DNA from: Candidatus Tumulicola sp.
Lineage (GTDB): Bacteria > Vulcanimicrobiota > Vulcanimicrobiia > Vulcanimicrobiales > Vulcanimicrobiaceae
Direction of reading: 5' to 3'
Length of the DNA stretch: 64,000 nt
NCBI GenBank assembly: GCA_036490475.1
Contig: DASXDT010000005.1
Coordinates: forward strand, 744,001-808,000
In this document: positions 26,242 through 35,798 of the stretch, piece by piece
How positions within the stretch are numbered: position 1 is the stretch's first letter
Layout of the letters: each line of letters opens with the position of its first letter
Notes under the pieces: model-generated
Told to the model about the DNA's origin: nothing
Database searches by the model: none
What the model saw: only the letters and a program-made list of their open reading frames with translations
Position numbers and translations under genes: made by a program

Positions 26242-26568
26242 GTGACTGAACAACCCAAGCGACCGGCGGGAATGTCGGTCCGCGAAGCCGGCCAAAAAGG
26301 CGGCGAGACCGTTAAGAAAAAGTACGGTCCGGAATTCTACGAACAAATCGGCCGCAAGGGCGGCTTAGCGACCAAATTGGCGCACGGTCACGAGTTTTAC
26401 GAACAAATCGGGAAAAAGGGCGGTAAGAAGGGCGGCGAAGCGACCCGCGATCGTTATGGGCCCAACTTCTACGAACGTATCGGACAAAAAGGTGGCCAAA
26501 AGGTCAAACAACTCATCGAGGAAGGCAAGCGCGCAGCCGCGGCAGCGCGGGAGCAGCGCGCCAGCTAA
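26242..26568 (+). CDS. KGG-repeat general stress protein (GsiB/LEA-like)
   Basis: A small hydrophilic protein of 108 residues with repeats of the pattern YGPEFYEQIGRKGG and runs of Lys-Gly-Gly. This matches the stress-induced acidophilic-repeat (KGG) family, which includes B. subtilis GsiB. Such proteins are disordered and protect cells during desiccation or general stress; they have no known enzymatic activity. GTG 26242 is preferred over GTG 26236 because it is 7 bases from AGGA. It is monocistronic or leads the two secreted-protein genes downstream. Confidence 0.88.
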   Translation: MTEQPKRPAGMSVREAGQKGGETVKKKYGPEFYEQIGRKGGLATKLAHGHEFYEQIGKKGGKKGGEATRDRYGPNFYERIGQKGGQKVKQLIEEGKRAAAAAREQRAS

Positions 26569-26587
26569 GATTCGAACGGCGCTCTGG

Positions 26588-27406
26588 TTGAGCGCCGCTG
26601 TGGCGGCGACCCTTGTGGTCGCCGGCCGCATCCCCGCGCGCGCATATCCTCCTTCGCCGACAGCGCCTCCGAAGGCGCCGGCGCCAGTGACCCCTCATCC
26701 GGCCGGGAACGTTCTGCCCTTCGACTCGGACCTGGTGTTCGTGACCGACGATTCGATATCGTCGAAATCGTCCAAGACGGGTCAGCTCATCGGAACGCGA
26801 TTGAAAGATCCGCTGATTGTCGGCGGTCGAGTCGTTGCACCCGCCGGAACGCCCGCCATGTTGCGCATCGTCGACGTGTCGGCCGCCGACATCGGCGATG
26901 TCTATGGATTCGTCGATATTTTCTTCGAGCCGTTGCAACTGGCCGACGGAAGAACGATTCCCCTTCGAGCGCCCATCGCGCGATTGCAGCCGCGCGACAG
27001 CGCCGGCCACGAGTCGACCGTCGAGCTCGAAGACACCGTTGCCGACGAAGTGATCCCGTACCACTTCCTGTATCACATCTTCCGCAAGGGGAAGAACTTT
27101 GTGCTTGGCCCGGGCTCGGAGATTCCCGCACGAACCGAAGCGACGCTCACGGCCCTCCCGAACGGGACGGTCGCGATTCAGACACCCGAACCGATGAGCG
27201 TCGAGTTGCGAATGCCGAAGTCGTCGTTCCCAGCTCAGCCCTTTGCCACGCCGTTCGCAAGCGGCGCATCGTCGCAATCGCATCGAGCACCGCGGCCGCA
27301 GGCGAGTCCGACCGGAACTCCCTGGCCTACTCCCGAACCGCCGACGGCAACCCCGTCTTCTTCGCCGGCGGCTTTGCCCTCGGCAGCACCATCGGCTTCG
27401 CCGTAA
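26588..27406 (+). CDS. Secreted protein of unknown function with Pro/Ser/Thr-rich tail
   Basis: The mature part starts after a hydrophobic segment ending IPARAYPPSP, so it is exported. The start is unresolved: TTG 26588 avoids overlap with the upstream gene but gives a weak signal peptide; ATG 26456 would add 44 basic residues inside that gene. The core (about residues 40-200) is a beta-rich domain with GGRVVAPAGTPAMLRIVDVS and EIPARTEATL, resembling proteins that set extracytoplasmic surface properties. The last 60 residues are a low-complexity P/T/S/A tail. No family was recognised. Confidence 0.7.
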   Translation: MSAAVAATLVVAGRIPARAYPPSPTAPPKAPAPVTPHPAGNVLPFDSDLVFVTDDSISSKSSKTGQLIGTRLKDPLIVGGRVVAPAGTPAMLRIVDVSAADIGDVYGFVDIFFEPLQLADGRTIPLRAPIARLQPRDSAGHESTVELEDTVADEVIPYHFLYHIFRKGKNFVLGPGSEIPARTEATLTALPNGTVAIQTPEPMSVELRMPKSSFPAQPFATPFASGASSQSHRAPRPQASPTGTPWPTPEPPTATPSSSPAALPSAAPSASP

Positions 27407-27424
27407 AGAAGGTTTGTAGCGTTT

Positions 27425-28105
27425 ATGCACCTGCGTTCATCGTTTGCGAGTTTAGCGTTCGCCGGGATCGCGGCGATCGCAATGATTGCCGCCACGCCCG
27501 CTCCGACGGCGACCATGTCGCCCTATCCGCAAGGCACCGAGGCCGCCTTCGTCAAGTCGATCTCGGCCGATCTACAGCGCCGTTTTCCGAACCCGCAAGC
27601 CGCACAAGCCGCCGGATACTTTCGCTACACCAACGTCGATGAGGACGGCGCGATTAGCTACGCAAATTTGCATTGGCAAAGCGGCAACCCGCATCAACCC
27701 AGCCAACTGTGGTACGACGCGCAGGGCAATCTTCTCGGGGCCGATTTCTCAGCACTGCAGCGCACGTCGCCCGCACCCCCGCAAGTGTGGGGCGTCGACT
27801 ATCACCGCTGGACGTCATTTCGCGAGCACATCCATTACGTCTTAAACGAGCCGGATGGGACGCAGAAATACGGCGGCGTTGGCCCGGCAAAATTCGCTGC
27901 CGCCGGCGGCAGCGTCGACGATCCAAAGCCCGAAACGCTGGTCAAGATGGGTCTCGCGACGTCGGCCGATCAGGTCGCGCACGTCTTTTTATTTCCGTCG
28001 ATTTGGGACTTGATCGTGTGGGTCAAACCGAATCCGGCCGGCGCGTTTGCCGACAGCAATCCGACGGTTGCGACGCCGTCGCCGGGTCCCGCTTCAAAAA
28101 TGTAG
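27425..28105 (+). CDS. Secreted hypothetical protein
   Basis: A 226-residue protein with a signal peptide (MHLRSSFASLAFAGIAAIAM). The mature region is rich in aromatic residues (GYFRYTNVDEDGAISYAN, VWGVDYHRWTSFREHIHYV) and ends in a P/T/S tail. It lies 18 bases after the previous secreted protein and is probably co-transcribed. The family was not recognised. Confidence 0.75.
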   Translation: MHLRSSFASLAFAGIAAIAMIAATPAPTATMSPYPQGTEAAFVKSISADLQRRFPNPQAAQAAGYFRYTNVDEDGAISYANLHWQSGNPHQPSQLWYDAQGNLLGADFSALQRTSPAPPQVWGVDYHRWTSFREHIHYVLNEPDGTQKYGGVGPAKFAAAGGSVDDPKPETLVKMGLATSADQVAHVFLFPSIWDLIVWVKPNPAGAFADSNPTVATPSPGPASKM

Positions 28106-28119
28106 CGTAGTCCGCTGCG

Positions 28120-28794
28120 CTACTTGGTGCAGCGGGTCGATGCGATCTCGTAGGCGATGTCCGTGGCGCTATCCTCGGCCGTCGAAATTGCGTCGCGCTG
28201 TTTGTTGTAGTGAACGACGATCTTGACGTCTTTCGAATCTTCGGGCATCGCCTGAAGCTGCGGCGTCCATCCCGAAAGCGGATGCCCACCGCGCTCGATA
28301 TTGTATTGCATCATGAACTGCGCCAGCGACGTAACGTCGGTCGCGAGCTGAAATTGATGTTGATATGCCTCGTTGAGCTTCTGCGCGGCATCGCGCATCT
28401 GCGCGGCAGCCGCCGGATCGGTGGTGAGCGACGCCGATTTGTTGAGTTGCTCGACCTCCGCGCCGATCGGACGGAGCGACGCTATGAGTACGTCCGATTC
28501 TTTGGTCAGTTTCACGCGCAGACCCAAGAAGCGGTTCACGTAATCCGGATGATCGAACATATCGTTCATCGCATCCATCTGTACGCCGACCGCATCGAAC
28601 ACGCGGTCGTTGGCGAGCATCGGGCGTAGCGCGGCGTTAAAATGCTCGGCCAGCGCGTTACAGTACGGAGAAGAAACGACGGTGACGATCGACTTGAGCT
28701 CGCGAGGCGCTGCGGTCGGCGATGCAGACGGAACCGGCGACGGCGCAACGCCCAGTAAGACGAACGCCAACGCCGCGCACATCGTACGGATCAC
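28120..28794 (-). CDS. Secreted helical protein of unknown function, coupled to rpoD
   Basis: A 224-residue protein with a signal peptide and a short P/S/A linker, then mostly long amphipathic helices (for example [19 protein letters not shown]). Two cysteines (SSPYCNAL and the C-terminal STRCTK) could form a disulfide. Its GTG start overlaps the rpoD stop (GTGA), so it is translated from the dnaG-rpoD message. The function is unknown. Confidence 0.75.
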   Translation of the reverse strand: MIRTMCAALAFVLLGVAPSPVPSASPTAAPRELKSIVTVVSSPYCNALAEHFNAALRPMLANDRVFDAVGVQMDAMNDMFDHPDYVNRFLGLRVKLTKESDVLIASLRPIGAEVEQLNKSASLTTDPAAAAQMRDAAQKLNEAYQHQFQLATDVTSLAQFMMQYNIERGGHPLSGWTPQLQAMPEDSKDVKIVVHYNKQRDAISTAEDSATDIAYEIASTRCTK

Positions 28795-29960
28795 TCGTTG
28801 CTCCAGTAATCCTTGAGCGCTTTGCCGCGCGACGGATGGCGCAGCTTACGCAGCGCCTTGGCTTCGATTTGGCGGATCCGCTCGCGCGTCACGCCGAACT
28901 CCTGGCCAACCTCTTCCAACGTACGTTGATGGCCGTCTTCTAATCCGAACCGCAGTACGAGAACTTTGCGTTCGCGATCCGTGAGGTTTTGCAGCACGTC
29001 CTGCATCTTCTCTTTGAGCAGCATCACCGATGCCGCTTCGGCCGGCGCCACGGCTTCCTGATCTTCGATGAAGTCGCCGAGATGTGAATCTTCTTCTTCG
29101 CCGATTGGCGTTTCGAGCGAAATCGGCTCTTGCGAGATCTTCATGACTTCGCGGACTTTTTCGGGGGTCAAACCCATTTGCTCGGCGATCTCTTCGACCG
29201 TCGGCTCCCGACCCAACTCTTGCAAAAGCTGGCGCGATACTTTGATCAGCCGGTTGATGGTTTCGACCATATGCACGGGAATACGGATGGTCCGCGCTTG
29301 ATCGGCGAGCGCACGCGTGATCGCTTGCCGGATCCACCACGTGGCGTAGGTCGAGAACTTATAGCCCTTGGTATAGTCGAACTTTTCGACCGCGCGAATT
29401 AAACCGAGGTTGCCCTCCTGGATCAAATCTAGGAACAGCATTCCGCGCCCGACGTATTTCTTTGCGATCGATACCACGAGCCGAAGGTTCGCCTCGGTGA
29501 GCTGACGCTTGGCCTCTTCGCCCGAGTCCATAATCGCGCGAACGGCCGCGCCGTTTTTTGCCGATTCCAACTCGCCGGCTTCGATCCGCATTGCCAACGA
29601 CTTCTCTTGTTCCATCGAGAGCAGCGGCACGCGACCGATCTCTTTGAGGTACATGCGGACCGGATCGTCCAGCGATAAGCTGTCGGAAATAGCGTCGGCT
29701 GCGGTACGCTCCTCGGCGTCGGCCTCGGCTTTTTCTTCCTTTTGATCCTCGCCTAAATCGATGCCGGAAGCGGAAATTTCCTCAAAGAACTCATCGAGCT
29801 GCTCGGGCGTGACTTCCTCGAGCACTTCGAAGGTGGCGCTGATTTCTTCATACGTCAGCGAGCCGCGACTTTTGCCGCGCGCCAGTAGTTTCTTTTTGAG
29901 TTCTTCGAGCGTAGGCGGCGGCGTTTCCGTGCCGCTAGCACTAGCTTTTTTGCGAGGCAT
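28791..29960 (-). CDS. rpoD: Primary RNA polymerase sigma factor
   Basis: A 389-residue sigma-70 from ATG 29960 ([10 protein letters not shown]). It has a short region 1.1, an acidic spacer ([15 protein letters not shown]), region 1.2 ([17 protein letters not shown]), regions 2.1-2.4 ([18 protein letters not shown]), region 3 ([17 protein letters not shown]) and region 4 with the helix-turn-helix ([20 protein letters not shown]). A TTG 20 codons earlier is possible. It lies 87 bases downstream of dnaG, the classic macromolecular-synthesis arrangement, without rpsU. Confidence 0.96.
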   Translation of the reverse strand: MPRKKASASGTETPPPTLEELKKKLLARGKSRGSLTYEEISATFEVLEEVTPEQLDEFFEEISASGIDLGEDQKEEKAEADAEERTAADAISDSLSLDDPVRMYLKEIGRVPLLSMEQEKSLAMRIEAGELESAKNGAAVRAIMDSGEEAKRQLTEANLRLVVSIAKKYVGRGMLFLDLIQEGNLGLIRAVEKFDYTKGYKFSTYATWWIRQAITRALADQARTIRIPVHMVETINRLIKVSRQLLQELGREPTVEEIAEQMGLTPEKVREVMKISQEPISLETPIGEEEDSHLGDFIEDQEAVAPAEAASVMLLKEKMQDVLQNLTDRERKVLVLRFGLEDGHQRTLEEVGQEFGVTRERIRQIEAKALRKLRHPSRGKALKDYWSNE

Positions 29961-30047
29961 CGAGCGTCTCACCCCCTTCGTTTCGATTTTCGTCATTTCG
30001 GTTGGCACCTGGGTCTCCAATTTCTTGCCGGTTCTCCAAATTCTCTC

Positions 30048-31838
30048 TTATCGTTTCAACCTCGCCGTCAGCGATTTGAATTCGGCCCACATATCGTCGG
30101 GAATCGATTCGCCGGCGGCCACACGTCGATCGATGGTCTCGTTTAACGCACGGTAACGGCCGCGTTCGTCGTCGAGCACCAAGCGTTCGACGATACGCTC
30201 CAAATGCGCGCGGCGATCCTCGGAACCAGCGTAAATCGTTGCCGAGCTCCGATCGCGCACCCCGAGGCCCGCGAGTAGCTCGGCGCTTTCGGCATCCTCG
30301 GAAAAGAGCTCGAACACGTCGGCGGTTTCCAGCAGTGCAAACGGCGCCGCAACGATGCGTTCGTAAATCCGGCGGTACGCTTCGTTGCGAAAACGCTCCG
30401 GCGCTATTCGCTTGCAAAAGTCGGCTACGAGTGCGGGTTCCTCGAGGAAGATGCTAACGGCTTCCCGTTCGAACGAAAGCGGCTGAGCCGTTGCGGGCAC
30501 GTGCCGGCTACCCGTTACCGATCCGCCCGAACGCGGCGTAAAGTTCGCTGCGTCGGCGAGGAATCGGCTATTCCGAAGGTCGTCAACGCTCACCTGCAGC
30601 CGTCCTGCAACGTAGACGCGCCAGCGGTCCCACTCCGAACGATCGGTCATTTCGCGTATCAACGCTTCGGCTTTTGGTACGATGCGCGACGGCGCGTCGA
30701 AGCCCCGCTTGAGACGATCGATTTCCGCATCGATCCGAAACTCGATCGCAGGTTTGGCCCCATCGAGCAACGCCTGAAAGGCCGCGTTTCCGCGGCGCCT
30801 GACGTACGTATCGGGATCTTCATCGGGTGGAAGCAGCACGACGCGGACCGACGATCCGGCATGCTCGATGATCTTAGACGCAATATCGACGGCTTTGGTT
30901 GCGGCGGCGTTACCCGGAGCGTCACCGTCGAAGCACAGGTATACGTACTCGGCGTATTTTCGCAATTCTGACGCTTGCTCGGCCGTAAACGACGTGCCCA
31001 ACGACGCCACGGCATTTTCGAAGCCCGCTTGATGCAACGCGATGCAATCGAGATACCCCTCCACCACGATCAGCGTCCGATCGAGTTGCGTCGCACGGCG
31101 CGCCAAATTCAGCGCGTACAGATGACTCCCCTTAACGTATGCCGGGGTAGAAGCGGTATTGAGATATTTCGGTTCCCCGTCTCCCAACGAACGGCCGCCG
31201 AATGCGATCGCTTCGCCGGTCGTCGAGTACGTCGGAATCATCAATCGGTCGCGGTAGAAATCGTAATATCCACGCTGGCCCATTTTGATGAGCGCCGCGT
31301 TGGCGGCGACCGCCGGATCGACACCTTCGTTGCGCAACTCCGTAACGAGCCCGTCCCAGCCGTCCGGCGCGTACCCCAATCCAAATCGCTCGATGGTGGC
31401 CGGCTCGATGCCTCGCGAAGCGCAGTACTCGCGCGCCCGGTCGCCACTCGGACTTGCGAGCACGCGTGCGAAGTATCCGGCCGCGATGCGATTGGCTTCG
31501 TAGATGGCTTCTCGCTCGGTGCGCGCACGCGCGGCCCCGGGATTTTCGGGTTCTAGCTCGATGCCGGCTTTGCTCGCCAGCATGCGAATCGCGTCGCCGA
31601 ACGGCACGTTCTCCACCTTTTGCACGAAGGTCAGGACGTCGCCGCCGACCCCGCATCCAAAACATTTGAAGAAACCGCGATCGGGGTGCACGTGCAGCGA
31701 CGGCGTTTTCTCGCCATGGAACGGACAAAGACCGACCAGATCGTTACCGCGTTTCTTGAGCGAAACGTAGCTTCCGATCACGGCGGCGATATCGACCCGG
31801 GAATGAATCTCCCGGATTACGCTCCGATCGAGCCTCAC
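30048..31838 (-). CDS. dnaG: DNA primase
   Basis: A 596-residue protein from GTG 31838. The zinc-ribbon is CPFH..(17 residues)..CFGCG (about 38-63). The catalytic core and TOPRIM domain carry AFGGRSLGDGEPKYLN, VVEGYLDCIALHQAGFE and CFDGDAPGNAA. The C-terminal third is a DnaB-interaction-type helical domain. It makes RNA primers at the replication fork and is co-directional with rpoD. Confidence 0.96.
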   Translation of the reverse strand: MRLDRSVIREIHSRVDIAAVIGSYVSLKKRGNDLVGLCPFHGEKTPSLHVHPDRGFFKCFGCGVGGDVLTFVQKVENVPFGDAIRMLASKAGIELEPENPGAARARTEREAIYEANRIAAGYFARVLASPSGDRAREYCASRGIEPATIERFGLGYAPDGWDGLVTELRNEGVDPAVAANAALIKMGQRGYYDFYRDRLMIPTYSTTGEAIAFGGRSLGDGEPKYLNTASTPAYVKGSHLYALNLARRATQLDRTLIVVEGYLDCIALHQAGFENAVASLGTSFTAEQASELRKYAEYVYLCFDGDAPGNAAATKAVDIASKIIEHAGSSVRVVLLPPDEDPDTYVRRRGNAAFQALLDGAKPAIEFRIDAEIDRLKRGFDAPSRIVPKAEALIREMTDRSEWDRWRVYVAGRLQVSVDDLRNSRFLADAANFTPRSGGSVTGSRHVPATAQPLSFEREAVSIFLEEPALVADFCKRIAPERFRNEAYRRIYERIVAAPFALLETADVFELFSEDAESAELLAGLGVRDRSSATIYAGSEDRRAHLERIVERLVLDDERGRYRALNETIDRRVAAGESIPDDMWAEFKSLTARLKR

Positions 31839-31920
31839 CGTGCTATCTTCTCCACCACCGCAGCCGACCTATGCCGCCCGGCGGAACGCTCGCACGCGGG
31901 CGCGAAGCGTCGCACGAGCG

Positions 31921-33138
31921 ATGAAACGAATTTTCGATCCAATCCACCATTTCATCGAACTCTCGCCGGCCGAAGCGCACGTGCTCGACCTGCCCGCCAT
32001 GCAACGGCTCCGGCGCTTGCGGCAGCTCGGTTTAGCGTATCTCGCGTTCCCGTCGGCCGAGCATTCGCGCTTCACGCATGTGTTGGGCGCGATGGCGGTT
32101 GGCTCGCAAGCGTTCGACGAGCTGGTACGCCATGGCCCGGATTTTTTTTCGGATGCCGCGGACGTTGCATATCAACGGCGGTTAGTGCGTGCCGCGTTAT
32201 TGCTGCACGACGTCGGGCACGGACCGTTCAGCCATGCGTGTGAAGCGGTGTTGGGCGTGCGCCACGAAGCGCGGACCAAAGACGTGCTCGGCTTGGAGGA
32301 ATGGCAACGTGCCCTCGGCGCGCTCGAGGTCGACCGACGCGATGTGCTGGCCCTCATCGCCGGCGAATCGACCTCGCGGTTCGCGCCGCTCAAGGAGTTG
32401 GTCAGCGGGCCGAATCTCGACGCCGACCGCATGGATTATCTGCAACGCGATGCGTACTTTACCGGCGTGCCGAGCGGCCGTTACGACGCACAACAACTGC
32501 TCGGATCGCTGCGGTTGATCCGGCGCGGCGATTCGACCGTCCTCGGCATCGACGTCCGCGGTGTTGTAGCGCTCGAGTCGTTCGTCCTCGCGCGCTACAT
32601 GATGTTTGCGGCCGTCTACTTTCATCATACGACGCGTTGGTTCGAGCGCGTGCTGCAAGCGGTGCTACGCGAACTCTGGCCCGATCCACGAGCGCTCGAT
32701 CCGATAGAAGAGTTTCTGCGGTGGGACGACTTCCGCGTGCTCAACGCACTCGACGGCGACGCGGGTGCGGCGGCCCGCGAGCTGCGAGAACGCATCGTTT
32801 CCTTCGGCGTCGTGGCCGAGTACAACGCCGAAAACGATTTGGGAACGTACGAAGCCTGTCGCGACGCGTTGATCGATCGCTTCGGCGAAGACAACGTTTG
32901 GGCCGACGAGCAAACGCAACCGCTGCACCGCTTGCCGTTCGGATTCGGACAGGCTTCGACCGTCTGGGTCGCAACGGCCGGTGCGGTGGTGGACGCCCGT
33001 GAAGTGTCGGACGTCATCGCGAAACTTAGCGGCAAGGCGTATTGGCGAAAGTTGTTCGTACGCCGCCGCGGCGACGCGGTAGCGCAAGCGCGCGAGCTAT
33101 GCGTGCGCATCGCCCGCGCGCGCCGCGGAACGGCCTAG
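31921..33138 (+). CDS. HD-domain phosphohydrolase (dNTPase-like)
   Basis: A 405-residue protein from ATG 31921, starting MKRIFDPIHHFIELSP. The metal site is intact: RFTHVLGAM (His), LLHDVGHGPFSHACE (HD) and NLDADRMDYLQRDAYF (Asp). This pattern matches the SAMHD1/YdhJ-like group acting on nucleotides. It is divergent from dnaG (82 bp) and its stop shares CTAG (33135-33138) with the converging ppdK gene. Confidence 0.88.
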   Translation: MKRIFDPIHHFIELSPAEAHVLDLPAMQRLRRLRQLGLAYLAFPSAEHSRFTHVLGAMAVGSQAFDELVRHGPDFFSDAADVAYQRRLVRAALLLHDVGHGPFSHACEAVLGVRHEARTKDVLGLEEWQRALGALEVDRRDVLALIAGESTSRFAPLKELVSGPNLDADRMDYLQRDAYFTGVPSGRYDAQQLLGSLRLIRRGDSTVLGIDVRGVVALESFVLARYMMFAAVYFHHTTRWFERVLQAVLRELWPDPRALDPIEEFLRWDDFRVLNALDGDAGAAARELRERIVSFGVVAEYNAENDLGTYEACRDALIDRFGEDNVWADEQTQPLHRLPFGFGQASTVWVATAGAVVDAREVSDVIAKLSGKAYWRKLFVRRRGDAVAQARELCVRIARARRGTA

Positions 33139-35798
33139 TCGATCGATCCGATGGCGGCTTGTGCCGCGGCCAGCCTGGCGATCGGGACTCGGAACGGCGA
33201 GCACGAAATATAGTCGAGTCCGATACGTTCGCAAAATGCGATACTGCTCGGTTCGCCGCCGTGCTCTCCACAAATGCCGATCTTGAGACCTGGACGCTGC
33301 GCCCGCCCGCTTTCGACCGCGCGCTCCATCAACGCGCCGACGCCGATCCTGTCTAATACTTGAAAGGGGTCGTCTTTGAGGATGCGCTGCTCCAGGTAGA
33401 CCGGGATGAACGACGCCTCGGCGTCGTCGCGGCTGTAGCCGAACGTCGTCTGCGTGAGATCGTTGGTGCCGAACGAAAAAAACTCCGCGTATTCGGCTAA
33501 ACTTGCTGCGACGATACAGGCGCGCGGCAACTCGATCATCGTCCCAATCCGGTAGGCCAACGTCGCGCCGCGTTCGCTGAAAACGCTCGCAGCCACGGCT
33601 TGCGCAGCCTGGCGCGTCGTCTGCATCTCGGCCTGCGTTCCGACGCCCGGAATCATGATGTCGGGACGAACGTCGACACCTCGCTCGAGTAGGTCACACG
33701 CCGCTTCGAAGATGGCACGAACTTGCATCGCGTAGATTTCGGGATACACGATACCCAAGCGGCAGACGCGCAAGCCCATCATCGGATTTTGTTCGTGCAG
33801 TTGCAACACGCGATGCAGGATGGCATCGCGAATCTTGAACTCCGGGTCGTCGCTTCCGCGCTGTACGCGCAGTTCGGTCACTTCGACCAACAAGTTTTCC
33901 AACGACGGCAGAAACTCGTGAAGCGGCGGATCCAGCAGCCGGATCGTCACCGTGCGGCCCGCCATCGCTTCGAGAATCCCGGCGAAGTCGGCGCGTTGCA
34001 CCGGGAGCAGCTTGGCCAACGCTTCGTCGCGTCCGGCGCGATCGCCGGCCAAAATCATTCGCTGGACGATCGGCAAGCGATCGCGCTCCATAAACATGTG
34101 CTCGGTGCGGCATAAGCCGATACCCTCGGCTCCCATCTCACGCGCGCGCCGTGCGTCGGCCGGCGTATCGGCGTTGGCCCACACCTGCATACGCCGTAGC
34201 TCGTCGGCCCACGCTAAAAAGCGCTCGAGCCACGACGGCAACTCGGTCGGCGCGTCGACCAACTGCAGACGCCCAGCCGCTACCGCGCCGGTGGACCCGT
34301 CGATCGTGATCCAGTCGCCCTGCGCGAACGTGTGGCCTCCGAGCTTTGCGGAGCGGGCTTCGCGGTCGATCGTCAACGCGTCGCAGCCGGCTACGCACGG
34401 CTTTCCCATTCCACGCGCAACGACGGCCGCGTGCGACGTCGCCCCGCCTTTGGCCGTTAACACGCCCTCTGCGGCGATCATACCGTGTACGTCGTCCGGA
34501 GTCGTCTCAGTGCGAACCAGCACGACCGGTTTGCCCTCGCGATGCCACGCGACGGCGTCGTCCGCCGTGAATACGATTTGACCGGTGGCCGCGCCAGGAG
34601 ACGCGTTGAGGCCTTTCCCGACCGCTTCGTAGTGCTGCGACGCATCGATGCGAGCATGAAAGAGTTGATCCAGCGATGACGCATCGACGCTTGCGACCGC
34701 CTTGCGCCGATCGATCACGCCTTCGTCGACCAAATCCAACGCGATCTTGACGGCCGCTTCGGCGCTGCGTTTGGCGCTGCGGGTCTGCAGCATGAACAGC
34801 TTGCCGCGCTCGACCGTAAATTCGAGATCTTGCATGTCGCCGTAGTGGCTTTCGAGCCGTTCGGCGATCTCGCGGAACTGTGCGAAGACACCGGGTTGGG
34901 AATCGGCTAAGTCGACGATGCGTTCGGGCGTGCGAATTCCGGCGACCACGTCTTCGCCCTGCGCGTTGCGCAGGTACTCGCCGAACAACACTTTTTCACC
35001 CGTGTTCGGATCGCGCGTGAATGCCACGCCGGTTCCCGAATCGTCGCCCATGTTGCCGAACACCATCTCCATCACGGTGACGGCGGTTCCAAGGTCGTCG
35101 GGAATTTTATGATAGCGGCGATAATCGATCGCGCGACGCGAGTCCCACGAATCGAACACCGCCGCGACCGCCAAGCGCAGCTGTTCGCGTGCGTCCTGCG
35201 GGAACTCGCGGCCGGCCACTTCACGAATTATGGCTTTAAATTGTCCGACCAGACGTTTCCACGTTTCGGCATCGACATCTGGATCGCGCTCGATGCCCAA
35301 CGTCCGTTTCTCCGCATCCAGTGCATCGGAAAACCGCTCGCGGTCGACGCCTAGTACGATATCGCCGAACATCGCGACGAAACGCCGGTATGCATCCCAC
35401 GCGAAACGTTCGTTGTCCGTGAGCCGCGCGAGCGCTTCGACCGTCTCGTCGTTCAGCCCCAAATTCAGTACGGTGTCCATCATGCCGGGCATCGAGATTG
35501 CCGCGCCGCTGCGCACCGAGACCAACAGGGGCCGTTCTACCGAACCCAGTTCCTTGCCGGTGCGCCGTTGCAATTCGGCCACCGCCATCGCGATCTGCTC
35601 GTCTAACCCGGGCGGAAACGAACGATCCAATTCGCCGTAGCGGAGACACGCCTGCGTCGTAATCGTGAAGCCCGAGGGCACCGGCAAGCCGGCGCCGGTC
35701 ATCTCCGCTAAGCCCGATCCCTTCCCGCCCAGCAACGCCGACATGCCGCCGTCGCCCTCGTCGAAAAAGTAAACGTATTTCGGAGCGCCGGCGATCAC
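33135..35798 (-). CDS. ppdK: Pyruvate, phosphate dikinase
   Basis: An 887-residue enzyme interconverting pyruvate + ATP + Pi with PEP + AMP + PPi. The N-terminal ATP-grasp part starts KYVYFFDEGDGGMSALLGGK; the swivelling phosphohistidine domain has GGATSHAAVVARGMGKP; the C-terminal PEP domain has GIGLCRTEHMF and the catalytic Cys in CGEHGGEPSS. The length is normal. Its ATG overlaps the glyQS stop (ATGA), so expression is tied to the tRNA synthetase. Confidence 0.96.
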   Translation of the reverse strand: MIAGAPKYVYFFDEGDGGMSALLGGKGSGLAEMTGAGLPVPSGFTITTQACLRYGELDRSFPPGLDEQIAMAVAELQRRTGKELGSVERPLLVSVRSGAAISMPGMMDTVLNLGLNDETVEALARLTDNERFAWDAYRRFVAMFGDIVLGVDRERFSDALDAEKRTLGIERDPDVDAETWKRLVGQFKAIIREVAGREFPQDAREQLRLAVAAVFDSWDSRRAIDYRRYHKIPDDLGTAVTVMEMVFGNMGDDSGTGVAFTRDPNTGEKVLFGEYLRNAQGEDVVAGIRTPERIVDLADSQPGVFAQFREIAERLESHYGDMQDLEFTVERGKLFMLQTRSAKRSAEAAVKIALDLVDEGVIDRRKAVASVDASSLDQLFHARIDASQHYEAVGKGLNASPGAATGQIVFTADDAVAWHREGKPVVLVRTETTPDDVHGMIAAEGVLTAKGGATSHAAVVARGMGKPCVAGCDALTIDREARSAKLGGHTFAQGDWITIDGSTGAVAAGRLQLVDAPTELPSWLERFLAWADELRRMQVWANADTPADARRAREMGAEGIGLCRTEHMFMERDRLPIVQRMILAGDRAGRDEALAKLLPVQRADFAGILEAMAGRTVTIRLLDPPLHEFLPSLENLLVEVTELRVQRGSDDPEFKIRDAILHRVLQLHEQNPMMGLRVCRLGIVYPEIYAMQVRAIFEAACDLLERGVDVRPDIMIPGVGTQAEMQTTRQAAQAVAASVFSERGATLAYRIGTMIELPRACIVAASLAEYAEFFSFGTNDLTQTTFGYSRDDAEASFIPVYLEQRILKDDPFQVLDRIGVGALMERAVESGRAQRPGLKIGICGEHGGEPSSIAFCERIGLDYISCSPFRVPIARLAAAQAAIGSID

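Noticed and set aside
26280-26520. Short repeats resembling a CRISPR array
   Set aside because: The repetition is at protein level (Lys-Gly-Gly units) inside a coding gene; spacing and sequence are irregular.
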